Shown here piece after piece: positions 28,451-37,026 of a stretch of 64,000 bases of DNA. Each line of letters begins with the position of its first letter. The stretch's first letter is position 1. Origin of the DNA: JANMCE01 sp963791625 (GTDB lineage Bacteria; Actinomycetota; Acidimicrobiia; Acidimicrobiales; Ilumatobacteraceae); NCBI GenBank assembly GCA_963791625.1, contig CAWBTA010000006.1:1798001-1862000 (forward strand). The letters are read 5' to 3'. The notes below the pieces were generated by a model. The model searched no databases and was not told the origin of the DNA. It saw only the letters and a list, made by a program, of their open reading frames with translations. The translations under genes and the position numbers were made by a program.

Positions 28451-29583
28451 CTCGACAGACCAGCACGATGCTGGGGGGCGGCGATGGCTGCGAGGCGACG
28501 TCCCCGCTCGATGTCACCGACGCCGCGCAGATCGGCGATGCCGTGCTCGGTGACGACGACGCTGACGTCACATTTGGGCGTGGAGACCACCTCAGTCATT
28601 TGCACGATGTTGGACGCGCCCTTCGATGTCGTGGATCGCAGCGCAATGACGGACATGCCACCCAGCGAACGAGAGGCGCCCGCGCAGAAATCCGCGTGTC
28701 CGCCTATCGACGTGATCAGCCTGCCGCCGACTCGCTCGACGTTCACAGAACCATCGAGCGCAACCTGGAGCGCCGTGTTGCAGCCGATGAATCTCGGAAT
28801 GCTGGACACGCCCGTGATGTCGTTGGTGACCTCGACTGTGGCCCATCGCAACCGGCCACTCGCCGCCAGGTTCCGGATCGGTTCACCGCCCCAGGCGTAC
28901 GCCGCCGTTATCACGCCGTTCAACAACCCGCGGTCGGCGAGGTCGGCCATGGCATCGGTGACGAGACCGGAGAAGATGGAGACCGGTTTGCGAAGGGCAC
29001 GAGCGATACCTTCGCCAATGCCACCCGGACCGAATTGCAAGGTCGCGTCGTCGGGAACGAGTGACGCGACGAGCGCGCCTATGCGAAGGTCGATGTCGTC
29101 AGCGGGCCGTGCGGCGGCACGCAATGGCTCGGAGCGGGGCCGGTTGAGGGTGGCGACGACATTGCCTGTGATCTCGGGAGCGCCAAGGTCGTAACCGTGT
29201 TCGTCAACTTCCACCACCACCCGTTGAGCAGACTCCGTCGCGATGGGTATCCAGCTGACGGTCTGTCCGTACACAAGCTTGGTGCCACGACGAACACCAG
29301 TCACGACGACGACATCGGGGCGAGTTCGTCGCAACAGGTTCGGCATGGCCGAGATGCGCATCGAGAGCGGCTCGATCTGTCCCCGTGCCACCGCGTTCGC
29401 CAAGCCGTAGCCGGCCATAGCCGTTCGTCCGGTCACTGCGGCGTCGTGAAGCCATTCCGGCTCGGCCACCGTCCAACAGAACAGGAGCTCGGGCGAGCCG
29501 CTCACACCAGCCGCGGCGGCGACAACCGATGGTGCCGACAACGGACCGTCGGCACCATCGGCGTAGACCATGATCGGATTCAC
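28447..29583 (-). CDS. Acetyl-CoA hydrolase/transferase family protein
   Basis: Class I CoA-transferase-like enzyme, 378 residues, related to acetate/4-hydroxybutyrate CoA-transferases and acetyl-CoA hydrolase. It has LQFGPGGIGEGIARAL, the C-terminal SIGGHADFCAGASRSLGGM and VVTEHGIADLRG, which are the family's CoA-site motifs. It is shorter than the usual 420-500 residues, so part of the N-terminal domain is reduced. The acyl donor cannot be told from sequence. Single gene, convergent with the c-di-GMP enzyme and followed upstream by a GH3 glycosidase gene with a 65-base gap. Confidence 0.85.
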   Translation of the reverse strand: MNPIMVYADGADGPLSAPSVVAAAAGVSGSPELLFCWTVAEPEWLHDAAVTGRTAMAGYGLANAVARGQIEPLSMRISAMPNLLRRTRPDVVVVTGVRRGTKLVYGQTVSWIPIATESAQRVVVEVDEHGYDLGAPEITGNVVATLNRPRSEPLRAAARPADDIDLRIGALVASLVPDDATLQFGPGGIGEGIARALRKPVSIFSGLVTDAMADLADRGLLNGVITAAYAWGGEPIRNLAASGRLRWATVEVTNDITGVSSIPRFIGCNTALQVALDGSVNVERVGGRLITSIGGHADFCAGASRSLGGMSVIALRSTTSKGASNIVQMTEVVSTPKCDVSVVVTEHGIADLRGVGDIERGRRLAAIAAPQHRAGLSS

Positions 29584-29648
29584 CGACCCAGTGTGGCAGT
29601 TATGGTGCGGTGGAACACCCGGATCGTCACGTCACTTCAAGCGATGCC

Positions 29649-31883
29649 CTATGCGCTCGTGACGTTGAAGCTGGTCGCGAGTTCGGCGGTTGAATCAGTG
29701 CCGACCCAGACATCGAACGTGGACGCGTCGGTCACCCAGTCTTTGGCCGCCGCGTTCCAATAGCGCCGCTCGTTCACGCCGACCGGGAACTGCATGACGC
29801 ATGTTTCGCCGGCGGCGAGGGTGACCCGCTGGAAGCCTTTGAGCTCGCGCACCGGACGCGACGCTGAGCCGTGCCGCTGATGAATGTAGAGCTGCACGAC
29901 CTCGTCGGCTTCGCGATCTGCGCTGTTGGTCACCTCGACCGACACCGTCACCGTGCCGCTGACGACGACCGTCGGCTGGTCGACGGTGAGGTTGGCGTAG
30001 TGGAAACGTCCGTAGCTCAGGCCGTGGCCGAAAGGGAACAGAGGGGTGCTGGCCTCATCCCAGTAGCGCTTGGCCTGGTTATCGGGCTCGTGCGATCGGG
30101 TGTGCGCATAGATCATCGGTACCTGCCCAACGGTGCGTGGCCACGTGAAGGGTAACTTGCCACCGGGCGAGACATCACCGAACAACAAATTCGCGACAGC
30201 CGCGCCGCCGCGGGTGCCGGGGTACCAGATATCCAAGATCGCAGGCACGTGCTCGGCTGCCCAGCGGAGATCGAGCGGGCGCCCGTTCATCACCAAAGCG
30301 ACGACCGGTGTTCCGGTGGCAACGACGGCTTGCAGCAGTTCCAACTGGCGTCCGGGCAGGTCCAGCGACGACCGAGAGGCCAACTCACCGATCATGTTCT
30401 GCCACTCGCCCACCACCACGACCGCGACATCGGCTGCGCCGGCAAGGTCAATCGCGCGCTGGAACTCCTCTTGTTCGTCAAACCCGTCCGGGTCGGTGGG
30501 CGTGTTGCCACCGAACATGTCGAACAGCGACGGGAAGACTCGCTGCACAACGGGTACACCACGAGCATGGTCGACCCGCACATTGTGGCCAACCTTGGCG
30601 CGGATGCCGTCCAGCATCGTGACGGTCTCATCGAGGTCGAAATCGAACACCCACGGTCCGAGGGTGTCGCGCTTGGAATCAGCCAGCGGACCGATCACCG
30701 CAATCGAACTCAGGCTACCGGCATCGAGCGGCAACAGGTTCCCCTCGTTACGCAGCAACACCGCAGAACGCTCAGCGGCGATGCGAGCCACGTCGCGATG
30801 GGCTGGGTCGGACAGCACCCCGCGAGCGTGGTCCTCATCGACATACGGGGCGTCGAACAATCCCATCCGCATCTTCGCTTCCAGCACCCTGCGCACGCTG
30901 GCGTCCACCGCCGCCGCGTTCGCCGCGCCCGATTCCAACGCTGCCGTCAGGTGACCAAAGGCGGGGTCTTCAATCGCCATTTCCATATCGACCCCGGCGT
31001 TTACTGCTCGGGCACCGGCGTCGGCCAGATCGGTAGCAAAGCCGTGGGTGACCAGGTTCCGGACCGCGTTGGCATCGCTGACAACGAAGCCTTCGAACCC
31101 CCACGTGTCGCGCAGCACCTCGGTGAACAACCACGGACTGCCGGTTGCCGGGATGCCGTTGAGGTCCATGTAGGCGGTCATGATGTTGCCCGCGCCAGCG
31201 TCGACAGCCGCCTTGAACGGCGGGAAATACACGTTCCACAGCTCGGAATCGGACAGGTTGGCCTCGTCGTAGTCGCGCCCGCCCAGCGCCGCGCCGTACC
31301 CGGCGAAATGCTTCGGACCCGAGATGACCCGATCCGGCGCACCTAGCCCGCCGCCCTGAAAACCACGCACCTGCGCAACGGCTACCGCCGCGCCGAGGTA
31401 CGGGTCCTCGCCTGCCCCTTCGATCATGCGACCCCAACGCGGGTCACGGGCGATGTCGACCATCGGTGCAAAGGTCCAGTGGATACCCACCGCACGCGCC
31501 TCGCGGGCAGCCATGGACTGGCCACGCGAGATGGTGTCCGGATCCCACGAGGCTGCCATGGCGATCGGCACCGGCAGAATCGTGCGCAGGCCGTGAATGA
31601 CGTCGAAGCCGAACAGCAGCGGGATGCCCAGACGATTCCCCTCGATGGCGAGCCGCTGCAGACGGTTGGTCTCGGCCGGGTTGGTAACGAAAAGCAGCGA
31701 ACCCGCACCGCCCACGTGCAACGCCGCTTCCACCATGCGCGGCTGCGCGGCAGTGTCGAAGTCCTGAGCGGGCGTCGCACCCTCGGGAAGCTTGAAGTAG
31801 AAGTACTGGGTCAGCTGCCCCGCCTTCTCGGCTGGCGTCATCTGCGCCAACAACGCATCTACCTTCGACTGGGTCGGATCCAT
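29649..31883 (-). CDS. Glycoside hydrolase family 3, beta-glucosidase (BglX-like)
   Basis: Retaining glycosidase, 744 residues. (beta/alpha)8 domain: FGFDVIHGLRTI, FAPMVDIARDPRWGR, GPKHFAGYGA (Lys191-His192) and the nucleophile Asp270 in VVSDANAV. The alpha/beta sandwich domain begins near VLLRNEGNLLPLD; a fibronectin-III-like C-terminal domain covers about 640-744 (VTVSVEVTNSADREADEVVQLY). There is no signal peptide, so it is probably cytoplasmic and acts on imported oligosaccharides, unlike secreted BglX. GGAG lies 6 bases before the ATG. No sugar transporter or regulator is adjacent. Confidence 0.93.
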   Translation of the reverse strand: MDPTQSKVDALLAQMTPAEKAGQLTQYFYFKLPEGATPAQDFDTAAQPRMVEAALHVGGAGSLLFVTNPAETNRLQRLAIEGNRLGIPLLFGFDVIHGLRTILPVPIAMAASWDPDTISRGQSMAAREARAVGIHWTFAPMVDIARDPRWGRMIEGAGEDPYLGAAVAVAQVRGFQGGGLGAPDRVISGPKHFAGYGAALGGRDYDEANLSDSELWNVYFPPFKAAVDAGAGNIMTAYMDLNGIPATGSPWLFTEVLRDTWGFEGFVVSDANAVRNLVTHGFATDLADAGARAVNAGVDMEMAIEDPAFGHLTAALESGAANAAAVDASVRRVLEAKMRMGLFDAPYVDEDHARGVLSDPAHRDVARIAAERSAVLLRNEGNLLPLDAGSLSSIAVIGPLADSKRDTLGPWVFDFDLDETVTMLDGIRAKVGHNVRVDHARGVPVVQRVFPSLFDMFGGNTPTDPDGFDEQEEFQRAIDLAGAADVAVVVVGEWQNMIGELASRSSLDLPGRQLELLQAVVATGTPVVALVMNGRPLDLRWAAEHVPAILDIWYPGTRGGAAVANLLFGDVSPGGKLPFTWPRTVGQVPMIYAHTRSHEPDNQAKRYWDEASTPLFPFGHGLSYGRFHYANLTVDQPTVVVSGTVTVSVEVTNSADREADEVVQLYIHQRHGSASRPVRELKGFQRVTLAAGETCVMQFPVGVNERRYWNAAAKDWVTDASTFDVWVGTDSTAELATSFNVTSA

Positions 31884-31938
31884 CTCGTTCTCCTTCAGAG
31901 CGCACCAATGAACCGGGAACGTTAGACCAGCAGCGACA

Positions 31939-33063
31939 TTACCGAAGGCGACTGAGGACTGACTGGGAAAGCTTCCTCGCCCGCTGGAATGGCTGGAGAC
32001 GCTTCAGTAAGTGCTCGGCCAAGAGTTTGCCGGGAAGCGTCTGCACGAGTTGGTCAGGGCGAAGCTGCCCGATTCCGTTTGGATCGGCCGCCTCTAAGGC
32101 GCGGGCGATTACCGTGCGCGGGTAGTAGAGGCCGCCGTGGCCAGACGCGAGGTCTTCACGTCTCGTCTCCTCTTCGGACCACGCGGCACGTTGTTCGGTG
32201 GTGGCAGCCGGGCGGCGCGGCTGTCCAATCACATAGCTGAAGAGCGTGTGGCCGGGGTTGGCGTCGACCTCGGCCTCGTCAACAGCAAGTACTCGCTCCA
32301 CCCAGCGATCTGCCTCTGGCCCGAGATGATCGAAGAGGCCGTCGTTGCCCGTGAGAACGAGATAGGCCAACCAACCACCGATCGGGCATTCGATAACCGG
32401 ACTGAAGTAGCGATTGTGAACCTCGAAGAAGAGCTCGGAATGAATGGCCTCAGAAGGGTCGGAGGCCAACATGGTTTGAAGGTGTGGGTAGCTCATCTTG
32501 GATCGAAGATGTTCCGGAAGCTCATCATTCAGGTACACAGCCGCCTCCCATTGGTCGGCTGGATACTGATTGCGGTGAGCACCGACGTAGTCGAACGACA
32601 CGAACCAACCATCATCTGGCAAGGCATCAGCAATTGAGCCAAGCACTCGATCCAGACGAGCCAAGTGATGGCAAGCAGCATGGTTGATCACAAGATCAAC
32701 CCCATCGAACGGCAGCGCCTCGATATTGGCGTCCCTGACGACGTACTCAATCGGGAGGTTTTGCTCCTGCGCCTTCGAACGAGCGAAGCCAACCAGCGAC
32801 TCCGAGATATCAGTGGCGATGACCGATTTCGCAGCACCGATCTGAACAAGTTCCCTCTCGACCCAGCCGGAACCGCAGTTGAGTACGAGAGCGCGCTCGA
32901 ACGGCTTGCCACGACGATTGCGAAAGTCCTTCATCCAGTCGACAGCGGGGTCGCCCGATGTCCGTCTGTTCATCTGCTCGATGACTCGGGGCAGGGTGTT
33001 CCAGTACCGCTGATGTTGATAGTAGGGAGACGAGGAGTCGACGGGGTGATCAGACACGCGCAC
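31939..33063 (-). CDS. Class I SAM-dependent methyltransferase
   Basis: A 374-residue protein. The motif I region is ALVLNCGSGWVERELVQIGA, followed by the acidic ATDISESLV, DANIEALPFDGVDLVINHAACHH and LPDDGWFVSFDYVG, a normal Rossmann methyltransferase core between about 55 and 180. The C-terminal 190 residues are unrelated to common families and may bind the substrate. It could act on a glycan, lipid or small molecule; the target is unknown. It sits after the GH3 gene on the same strand and diverges from another methyltransferase gene. Confidence 0.75.
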   Translation of the reverse strand: MRVSDHPVDSSSPYYQHQRYWNTLPRVIEQMNRRTSGDPAVDWMKDFRNRRGKPFERALVLNCGSGWVERELVQIGAAKSVIATDISESLVGFARSKAQEQNLPIEYVVRDANIEALPFDGVDLVINHAACHHLARLDRVLGSIADALPDDGWFVSFDYVGAHRNQYPADQWEAAVYLNDELPEHLRSKMSYPHLQTMLASDPSEAIHSELFFEVHNRYFSPVIECPIGGWLAYLVLTGNDGLFDHLGPEADRWVERVLAVDEAEVDANPGHTLFSYVIGQPRRPAATTEQRAAWSEEETRREDLASGHGGLYYPRTVIARALEAADPNGIGQLRPDQLVQTLPGKLLAEHLLKRLQPFQRARKLSQSVLSRLR

Positions 33064-33194
33064 CAGTGTCGCAGGTCGGGCAGGAGGGCCGATGCCTCAG
33101 TGGCAAGCGGTCGTCTGAAAGAAGTCAGCGCTGGCGGCCGCGGGTAGGTTCGTTTCCGAGTGACGAATGGTCGCCGACAACCAAGGAGCTGTGG

Positions 33195-33854
33195 ATGGCG
33201 CATGACGAGCTGATTCCGCCGAACGTCGATGAGCGCGACGCGTCGCTGCTACGACGCGCCTACGCACTGTCCTCGCAGGAAGAGGGTGAGGCGCTGTATC
33301 GCGAGTGGGCGTCGTCGTACGACCGCACGATGGTTGATGGGCTCGGCTACATCGCGCCGGGCCTCCTGTGCGATGCGTTCGCCCGCAGCGTGACGTGGCG
33401 CGACGGGCGCGTGCTCGACATCGGGTGCGGAACCGGGCTGGTGGGCGACGAACTGATTCAACGCGGGTTTTCGACCTTCGATGGGTTGGACCTTTCGGTG
33501 GAGATGATGAACGAGGCTCGGCGCCGAGGTATCTACCGAGAGTTGATCGTGGCCGATCTGACGAAGCCGCTGCCGATCGCTGACTGCGCGTACCGCGCCG
33601 TGGTGTGCAACGGAACGTTCACGAGCGGTCATGTCGATGCGAGATGCCTCGACGAGATCGTGCGCGTCATTGAACCGGGTGGCGTGCTGGCGTGTGCGGT
33701 GCATGACGCCGTGTGGCACGCGCTGGGTTTCGCCGATGCGTTCGACCGGCTGGTACGAGATGGCATCCTCGCAATGGTGGAACGTGTCCCCGCGCCGTAC
33801 TACACGTCGTCGCCCGGGACCGACGGTCAACTGTGCGTCTTCAGCCGACGGTGA
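33195..33854 (+). CDS. SAM-dependent methyltransferase (METTL27/WBSCR27-like)
   Basis: A 219-residue class I methyltransferase. EWASSYDRTMVDGLGYIAP precedes the SAM motif VLDIGCGTGLVGDELI, with the acidic residue in GLDLSVEMMNEA and the motif IV region YRAVVCNGTFTSGHV. The ATG at 33195 has AAGGAG seven bases upstream, so I use it rather than the open frame beginning at 33066. Substrate unknown. The gene is alone, followed by a tRNA locus on the other strand. Confidence 0.85.
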   Translation: MAHDELIPPNVDERDASLLRRAYALSSQEEGEALYREWASSYDRTMVDGLGYIAPGLLCDAFARSVTWRDGRVLDIGCGTGLVGDELIQRGFSTFDGLDLSVEMMNEARRRGIYRELIVADLTKPLPIADCAYRAVVCNGTFTSGHVDARCLDEIVRVIEPGGVLACAVHDAVWHALGFADAFDRLVRDGILAMVERVPAPYYTSSPGTDGQLCVFSRR

Positions 33855-34027
33855 GCATTTGTCACGAAGCCACGTCGCTGACGCTTCCATCAGGTTCACT
33901 CGGCGCACACTGTCGGCGCGGCCGATATGGCGACTTTCTTGCCTTGCAGGGCTTCTCCCCCACCCAAAGAGCTGCCGAAAATCCGCATTGTCCAATGACG
34001 TTGTTCATGCCGAGTTCCAAAACGCAA

Positions 34028-34053
34028 CTCGGCGGCTCTAAAGAGCCGCCGAG
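34028..34053 (-). terminator. Intrinsic terminator after tRNA-Gly
   Basis: A perfect 11-bp GC-rich stem (CTCGGCGGCTC / GAGCCGCCGAG) with loop TTTA on the minus strand, 12 bases after the encoded CCA of tRNA-Gly. It is followed on that strand by TTGCGTTTT, which is T-rich. This is the clearest terminator in the window. Confidence 0.85.
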
Positions 34054-34065
34054 CAGGTGTTTCTC

Positions 34066-34141
34066 TGGAGCGGATGACGAGATTCGAACTCGCGACCCTC
34101 ACCTTGGCAAGGTGATGCTCTACCAGCTGAGCCACATCCGC
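34066..34141 (-). tRNA. tRNA-Gly (anticodon GCC)
   Basis: A 76-base cloverleaf on the minus strand including an encoded CCA end (34066-34068). The acceptor stem is GCGGATG (34135-34141) with CATCCGC (34070-34076). The D-arm has GGCTCAGCTGGTAGAGC, the anticodon loop TTGCCAA with anticodon GCC, and the T-arm GGGTCGCGAGTTCGAATCTC. It decodes GGC/GGU glycine codons. Confidence 0.97.
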
Positions 34142-34187
34142 AGAGCGCTACGACTGTAGCAAACCATCAACCGGTCCCCCAACTTGA

Positions 34188-34418
34188 TTACGACGAAGGA
34201 GGCTTCGGTCGAAGGTCAACCCGTAGAACCAGAACGCCGTCTTCGAGCGAAGCCACCGCGTCACCGACGATGGCGAAGTCCTGGAAGTCCTGCTTCATTT
34301 GAGCCAGGAAGTGTTGGCGCTCAGGTCCGCCGACCGGCGGCAGCGAGCGGTTCTTCACCGCCTCGGCTCGAGCACGGAAGCGAGCGGTCATGGCCTCGAC
34401 ATCGAGAGAGTCACCCAT
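34188..34418 (-). CDS. Small conserved actinobacterial protein
   Basis: A 76-residue protein starting MGDSLDVEAMTARFRARAEAVK, with LPPVGGPERQHFLAQMKQDFQDFAIVGDAVASLEDGVLVLRVDL. The pattern is that of a short, widely conserved actinobacterial protein of unknown role; predicted helical then beta, no membrane segment. ATG at 34418 is preferred; an earlier ATG lies at 34427. It overlaps the end of the upstream membrane-protein gene by 8 bases, so it is the last gene of an fpg operon. Confidence 0.7.
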   Translation of the reverse strand: MGDSLDVEAMTARFRARAEAVKNRSLPPVGGPERQHFLAQMKQDFQDFAIVGDAVASLEDGVLVLRVDLRPKPPSS

Positions 34419-35031
34419 GCTGATCACCGTAGCCCTTGTCCGTCGCCGGAGGCCCGACCGGCGGCGGAACGAGTCCGGCCGATGTCAACGGCTGTGGCAC
34501 CGGCGCCGGATCATCCAACCATCGGTGCGGTTGGGCATCCGGGGCGGGCGGCGACACCGGTTGATCGATCCATCCTGCCGGCACAGCATCGGCGAGGGAG
34601 GGTGACATCCACCCGTCGGCCTTACCGGAGGAAGCCGACGCAGCGGACACGATCGGCACACCAGGAGACGACGCCACACCCAGGCTGGTAGATGCAGCGT
34701 CGAGTGAGATCGGCATGGCTGGACCCGGCTCAATCGCCTCGGGTTCCCGAGCGGACGAGACCACCGGAGCGGGGCCTCGAACCTCGCGGATCGAGTCCAA
34801 CAGGTGTTCTCGACGGTTCGTATCCGAACGTAGCCAGCGACGCTTGGTAATGAGGTCGAGTCCTTCGAGATACGGAGGCACGGGGCGCGATGCCCGCCAC
34901 AGCCACATCGCCACGAGAAGCATGAGCAGGCCGAGGGCAGCAAGGGCGCCGATGATGATGTTCACCGTGCGGCTGGAGCTATGGTCGTTGATCGAGTTTG
35001 CTGCACCAAGCAGCGTCGCGCTCCGCATCAT
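34411..35031 (-). CDS. Single-pass membrane protein with Pro/Ala-rich tail
   Basis: About 206 residues from the tandem ATG at 35031. One transmembrane helix (VNIIIGALAALGLLMLLVAM, residues about 23-42) is followed by a basic cytoplasmic stretch (LDLITKRRWLRSDTNRREHLLDSI) and a long low-complexity Pro/Ala/Ser tail with repeated short W motifs (GWMSP, GWIDQP, RWLDDP), perhaps binding sites. The open frame reaching back to 35157 would overlap fpg and is less likely. No family recognised. It lies between fpg and the small conserved protein on the same strand. Confidence 0.6.
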   Translation of the reverse strand: MMRSATLLGAANSINDHSSSRTVNIIIGALAALGLLMLLVAMWLWRASRPVPPYLEGLDLITKRRWLRSDTNRREHLLDSIREVRGPAPVVSSAREPEAIEPGPAMPISLDAASTSLGVASSPGVPIVSAASASSGKADGWMSPSLADAVPAGWIDQPVSPPAPDAQPHRWLDDPAPVPQPLTSAGLVPPPVGPPATDKGYGDQHG

Positions 35032-35071
35032 CAGCAGGATTCTTTCACGCGCAACGACCGAGCGCTCGACA

Positions 35072-35851
35072 TCAGACCTGATGCTTTGGACAAGAATACG
35101 TGGTGCGACCACCAACCGTTCGACGCTGCAAACCCGTGCCGTCTTTCGGGCAGACACCCATCCGATTCCGTTGGGTCTGCAGATCCCCGGTGTGTGACCC
35201 GCCCCGGGCGGTCAACTCGGGCAGTACCCGCTGCAGCGAACGGTGGAGCACACCGATGTCCCTCGGGCTCAGCGTAGAAGCAGAACGAGCCGGATCGAGA
35301 CCGGCGCGCCAGAGCGTCTCGTCGGCGAGAAGATTGCCTATTCCGGCCAAACGCTGCTGGTCGAGCAGCCGAGCCTTGACCGCCACCTCGGTGCCTGAAA
35401 GCAGCTTGGCGAGCTGGGCCTTGGTGACGCTGAACGCATCGGGGCCGAGGGCGTTTTCGTCAGGGTCAAGTTCGACGCCGCCGAGGCGCCGGGGGTCGCT
35501 GATGACAAAACCACTGCCGTCGTTGAACTTCAGACCGAACCGATCCCACTTTGGGTCGCTGCGTTTGGCGCCGTACTCCAAGACCGAGATGGGCGATACG
35601 CCGTCGACCACAAGTCGACCAGTCATCCCGAATCGAATTCCGAGCGTGGAACCATCAATGACATCGAGCATCATGAGCTTTCCCCGTCGTCGCACAGCCG
35701 CCACTTCCAGGCCGGCGAGGGCAGCCTTTACTTCGAGCGGCGTGGTGCCCTTGCAGAACCAGGCATCGGGTGCGTCGACCTTGGCAATGGTGCGACCCAC
35801 CACGGCCGCAGCGGCGCGTCGGTACATTTCGACCTCGATAATTTCGGGCAT
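35072..35851 (-). CDS. Fpg/Nei-family DNA glycosylase with variant zinc finger
   Basis: Base-excision repair glycosylase/AP lyase, 259 residues. It starts MPEIIEVEM with the catalytic Pro2-Glu3 of the family. The helix-two-turn-helix region LLDQQRLAGIGNLLADETLW is intact. The C-terminal finger is GVCPKD...GGRTTYSCPKHQV: the four ligand positions at the usual C-x2-C-x16-C-x2-C spacing are Cys, Asp, Cys and His, and the DNA-binding Arg of the finger is kept. Zinc binding may survive with the altered ligands or be lost. It is 3 bases downstream of metZ on the same strand, which looks like chance packing. Confidence 0.9.
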   Translation of the reverse strand: MPEIIEVEMYRRAAAAVVGRTIAKVDAPDAWFCKGTTPLEVKAALAGLEVAAVRRRGKLMMLDVIDGSTLGIRFGMTGRLVVDGVSPISVLEYGAKRSDPKWDRFGLKFNDGSGFVISDPRRLGGVELDPDENALGPDAFSVTKAQLAKLLSGTEVAVKARLLDQQRLAGIGNLLADETLWRAGLDPARSASTLSPRDIGVLHRSLQRVLPELTARGGSHTGDLQTQRNRMGVCPKDGTGLQRRTVGGRTTYSCPKHQV

Positions 35852-35854
35852 CTG

Positions 35855-37021
35855 TCAGCGGGCCAGGGCTTGCGTGAAGTCCGCGATCAGATCATCCTCA
35901 TGTTCAAGACCGACCGACACCCGAATCAGGCCAGGTGTGATGCCCGCAGCCAGCAACTCGTCGGGGCCGAGCCCTGCATGCGTGGTCAACGCCGGGCTGG
36001 TCACCAGTGTCTCGGGGCCGCCAAGTGAGGTGGCCATTTGCGCGAGTGAGACGGCCTCGAGAAAGCGGCGGCCGGACTCCACTCCCCCGGTGAGATCGAA
36101 GCTCAACACACCGCCGAAGTCGGACATCTGACGCGTGGCCAGTTCATGTTGCGGGTGGCTCTCAAGCCCCGGATAGTTCACGCCGGCAACAGCCGGATGC
36201 GACTCAAGAAATCGCGCCAGCCGCAACGCGGTGCGGCTCTGGCGGGCCAAGCGGATCGGCAGGGTGCGGATACCGCGCAAGGCATTCAGCGCATCGGCCG
36301 GGGAAGGGGTGGCGCCGTGCAGCACGGCGTAGCGCCAGATGTCACTCATGAGTTCCTGCTCACCGGCAATCACGCCAAGCGTCGCGTCATTGTGGCCTGC
36401 TATACCTTTGGTGGCGGAGTGCAGCACGATATCCACGCCATGGCGAAGGGGCTGCTGAAGGCAGGGTGTGGCAAAGGTCGAATCAACGACTTTGAACGGC
36501 CCGGCGATGGCCCCGAGTTCATCGAGATCGACCAGGCTCATGAGCGGATTGGCCGGGGTCTCGGCCAGGATCAGCATCGTCTTGCCCGGTCGCACCGCGG
36601 CTGCGAACGCGCCCGGCTCGGTACCGTCGACAAACGTTGTCTCGATGCCGAACCGAGCCGCAGCTGTCTGCAGGAACATCTGCGTGCCCGAGTAGATCTG
36701 TCGCTGGGCCACGACGTGATCCCCGGCGGAACACAACGCCAGGATCACCGCGGATACCGCGCCCATCCCCGATGCGAATGCCAGCGCTGCTTCGGCCCCT
36801 TCCAGCGTTGCGATTGCCTCCTCGAACGCGGTCACGGTCGGGTTGGCGAATCGACCGTAGAAGCACGCAGCCCGAGTACCGACGGCGGCCTTGCGGGCGT
36901 GGTCGAGCGAGGGACTGGTCCACACCGATGAGGCCCACAACGGCGCCGCGAGCGAGGTGCCGTTCGCTGATCTACCAGCGCGGATAGCAGTGGTGTCGAG
37001 ATGTTGAGGCTCGCTGGACAT
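35855..37021 (-). CDS. O-acetylhomoserine sulfhydrylase / cystathionine gamma-synthase-like PLP enzyme
   Basis: Cys/Met metabolism PLP enzyme, 388 residues. Motifs: YGRFANPTVTAFEEA (55-69), FASGMGAVSAV, the Asp in FKVVDSTFATP (176-186) and PLP Lys205 in HSATKGIAGHND. It lies 5 bases downstream of metX, so it most likely uses O-acetylhomoserine to make homocysteine (with sulfide) or cystathionine (with cysteine). The family members cannot be told apart by sequence at this level. It probably shares the SAM-responsive leader upstream of metX. Confidence 0.85.
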   Translation of the reverse strand: MSSEPQHLDTTAIRAGRSANGTSLAAPLWASSVWTSPSLDHARKAAVGTRAACFYGRFANPTVTAFEEAIATLEGAEAALAFASGMGAVSAVILALCSAGDHVVAQRQIYSGTQMFLQTAAARFGIETTFVDGTEPGAFAAAVRPGKTMLILAETPANPLMSLVDLDELGAIAGPFKVVDSTFATPCLQQPLRHGVDIVLHSATKGIAGHNDATLGVIAGEQELMSDIWRYAVLHGATPSPADALNALRGIRTLPIRLARQSRTALRLARFLESHPAVAGVNYPGLESHPQHELATRQMSDFGGVLSFDLTGGVESGRRFLEAVSLAQMATSLGGPETLVTSPALTTHAGLGPDELLAAGITPGLIRVSVGLEHEDDLIADFTQALAR

Positions 37022-37026
37022 TTCGG

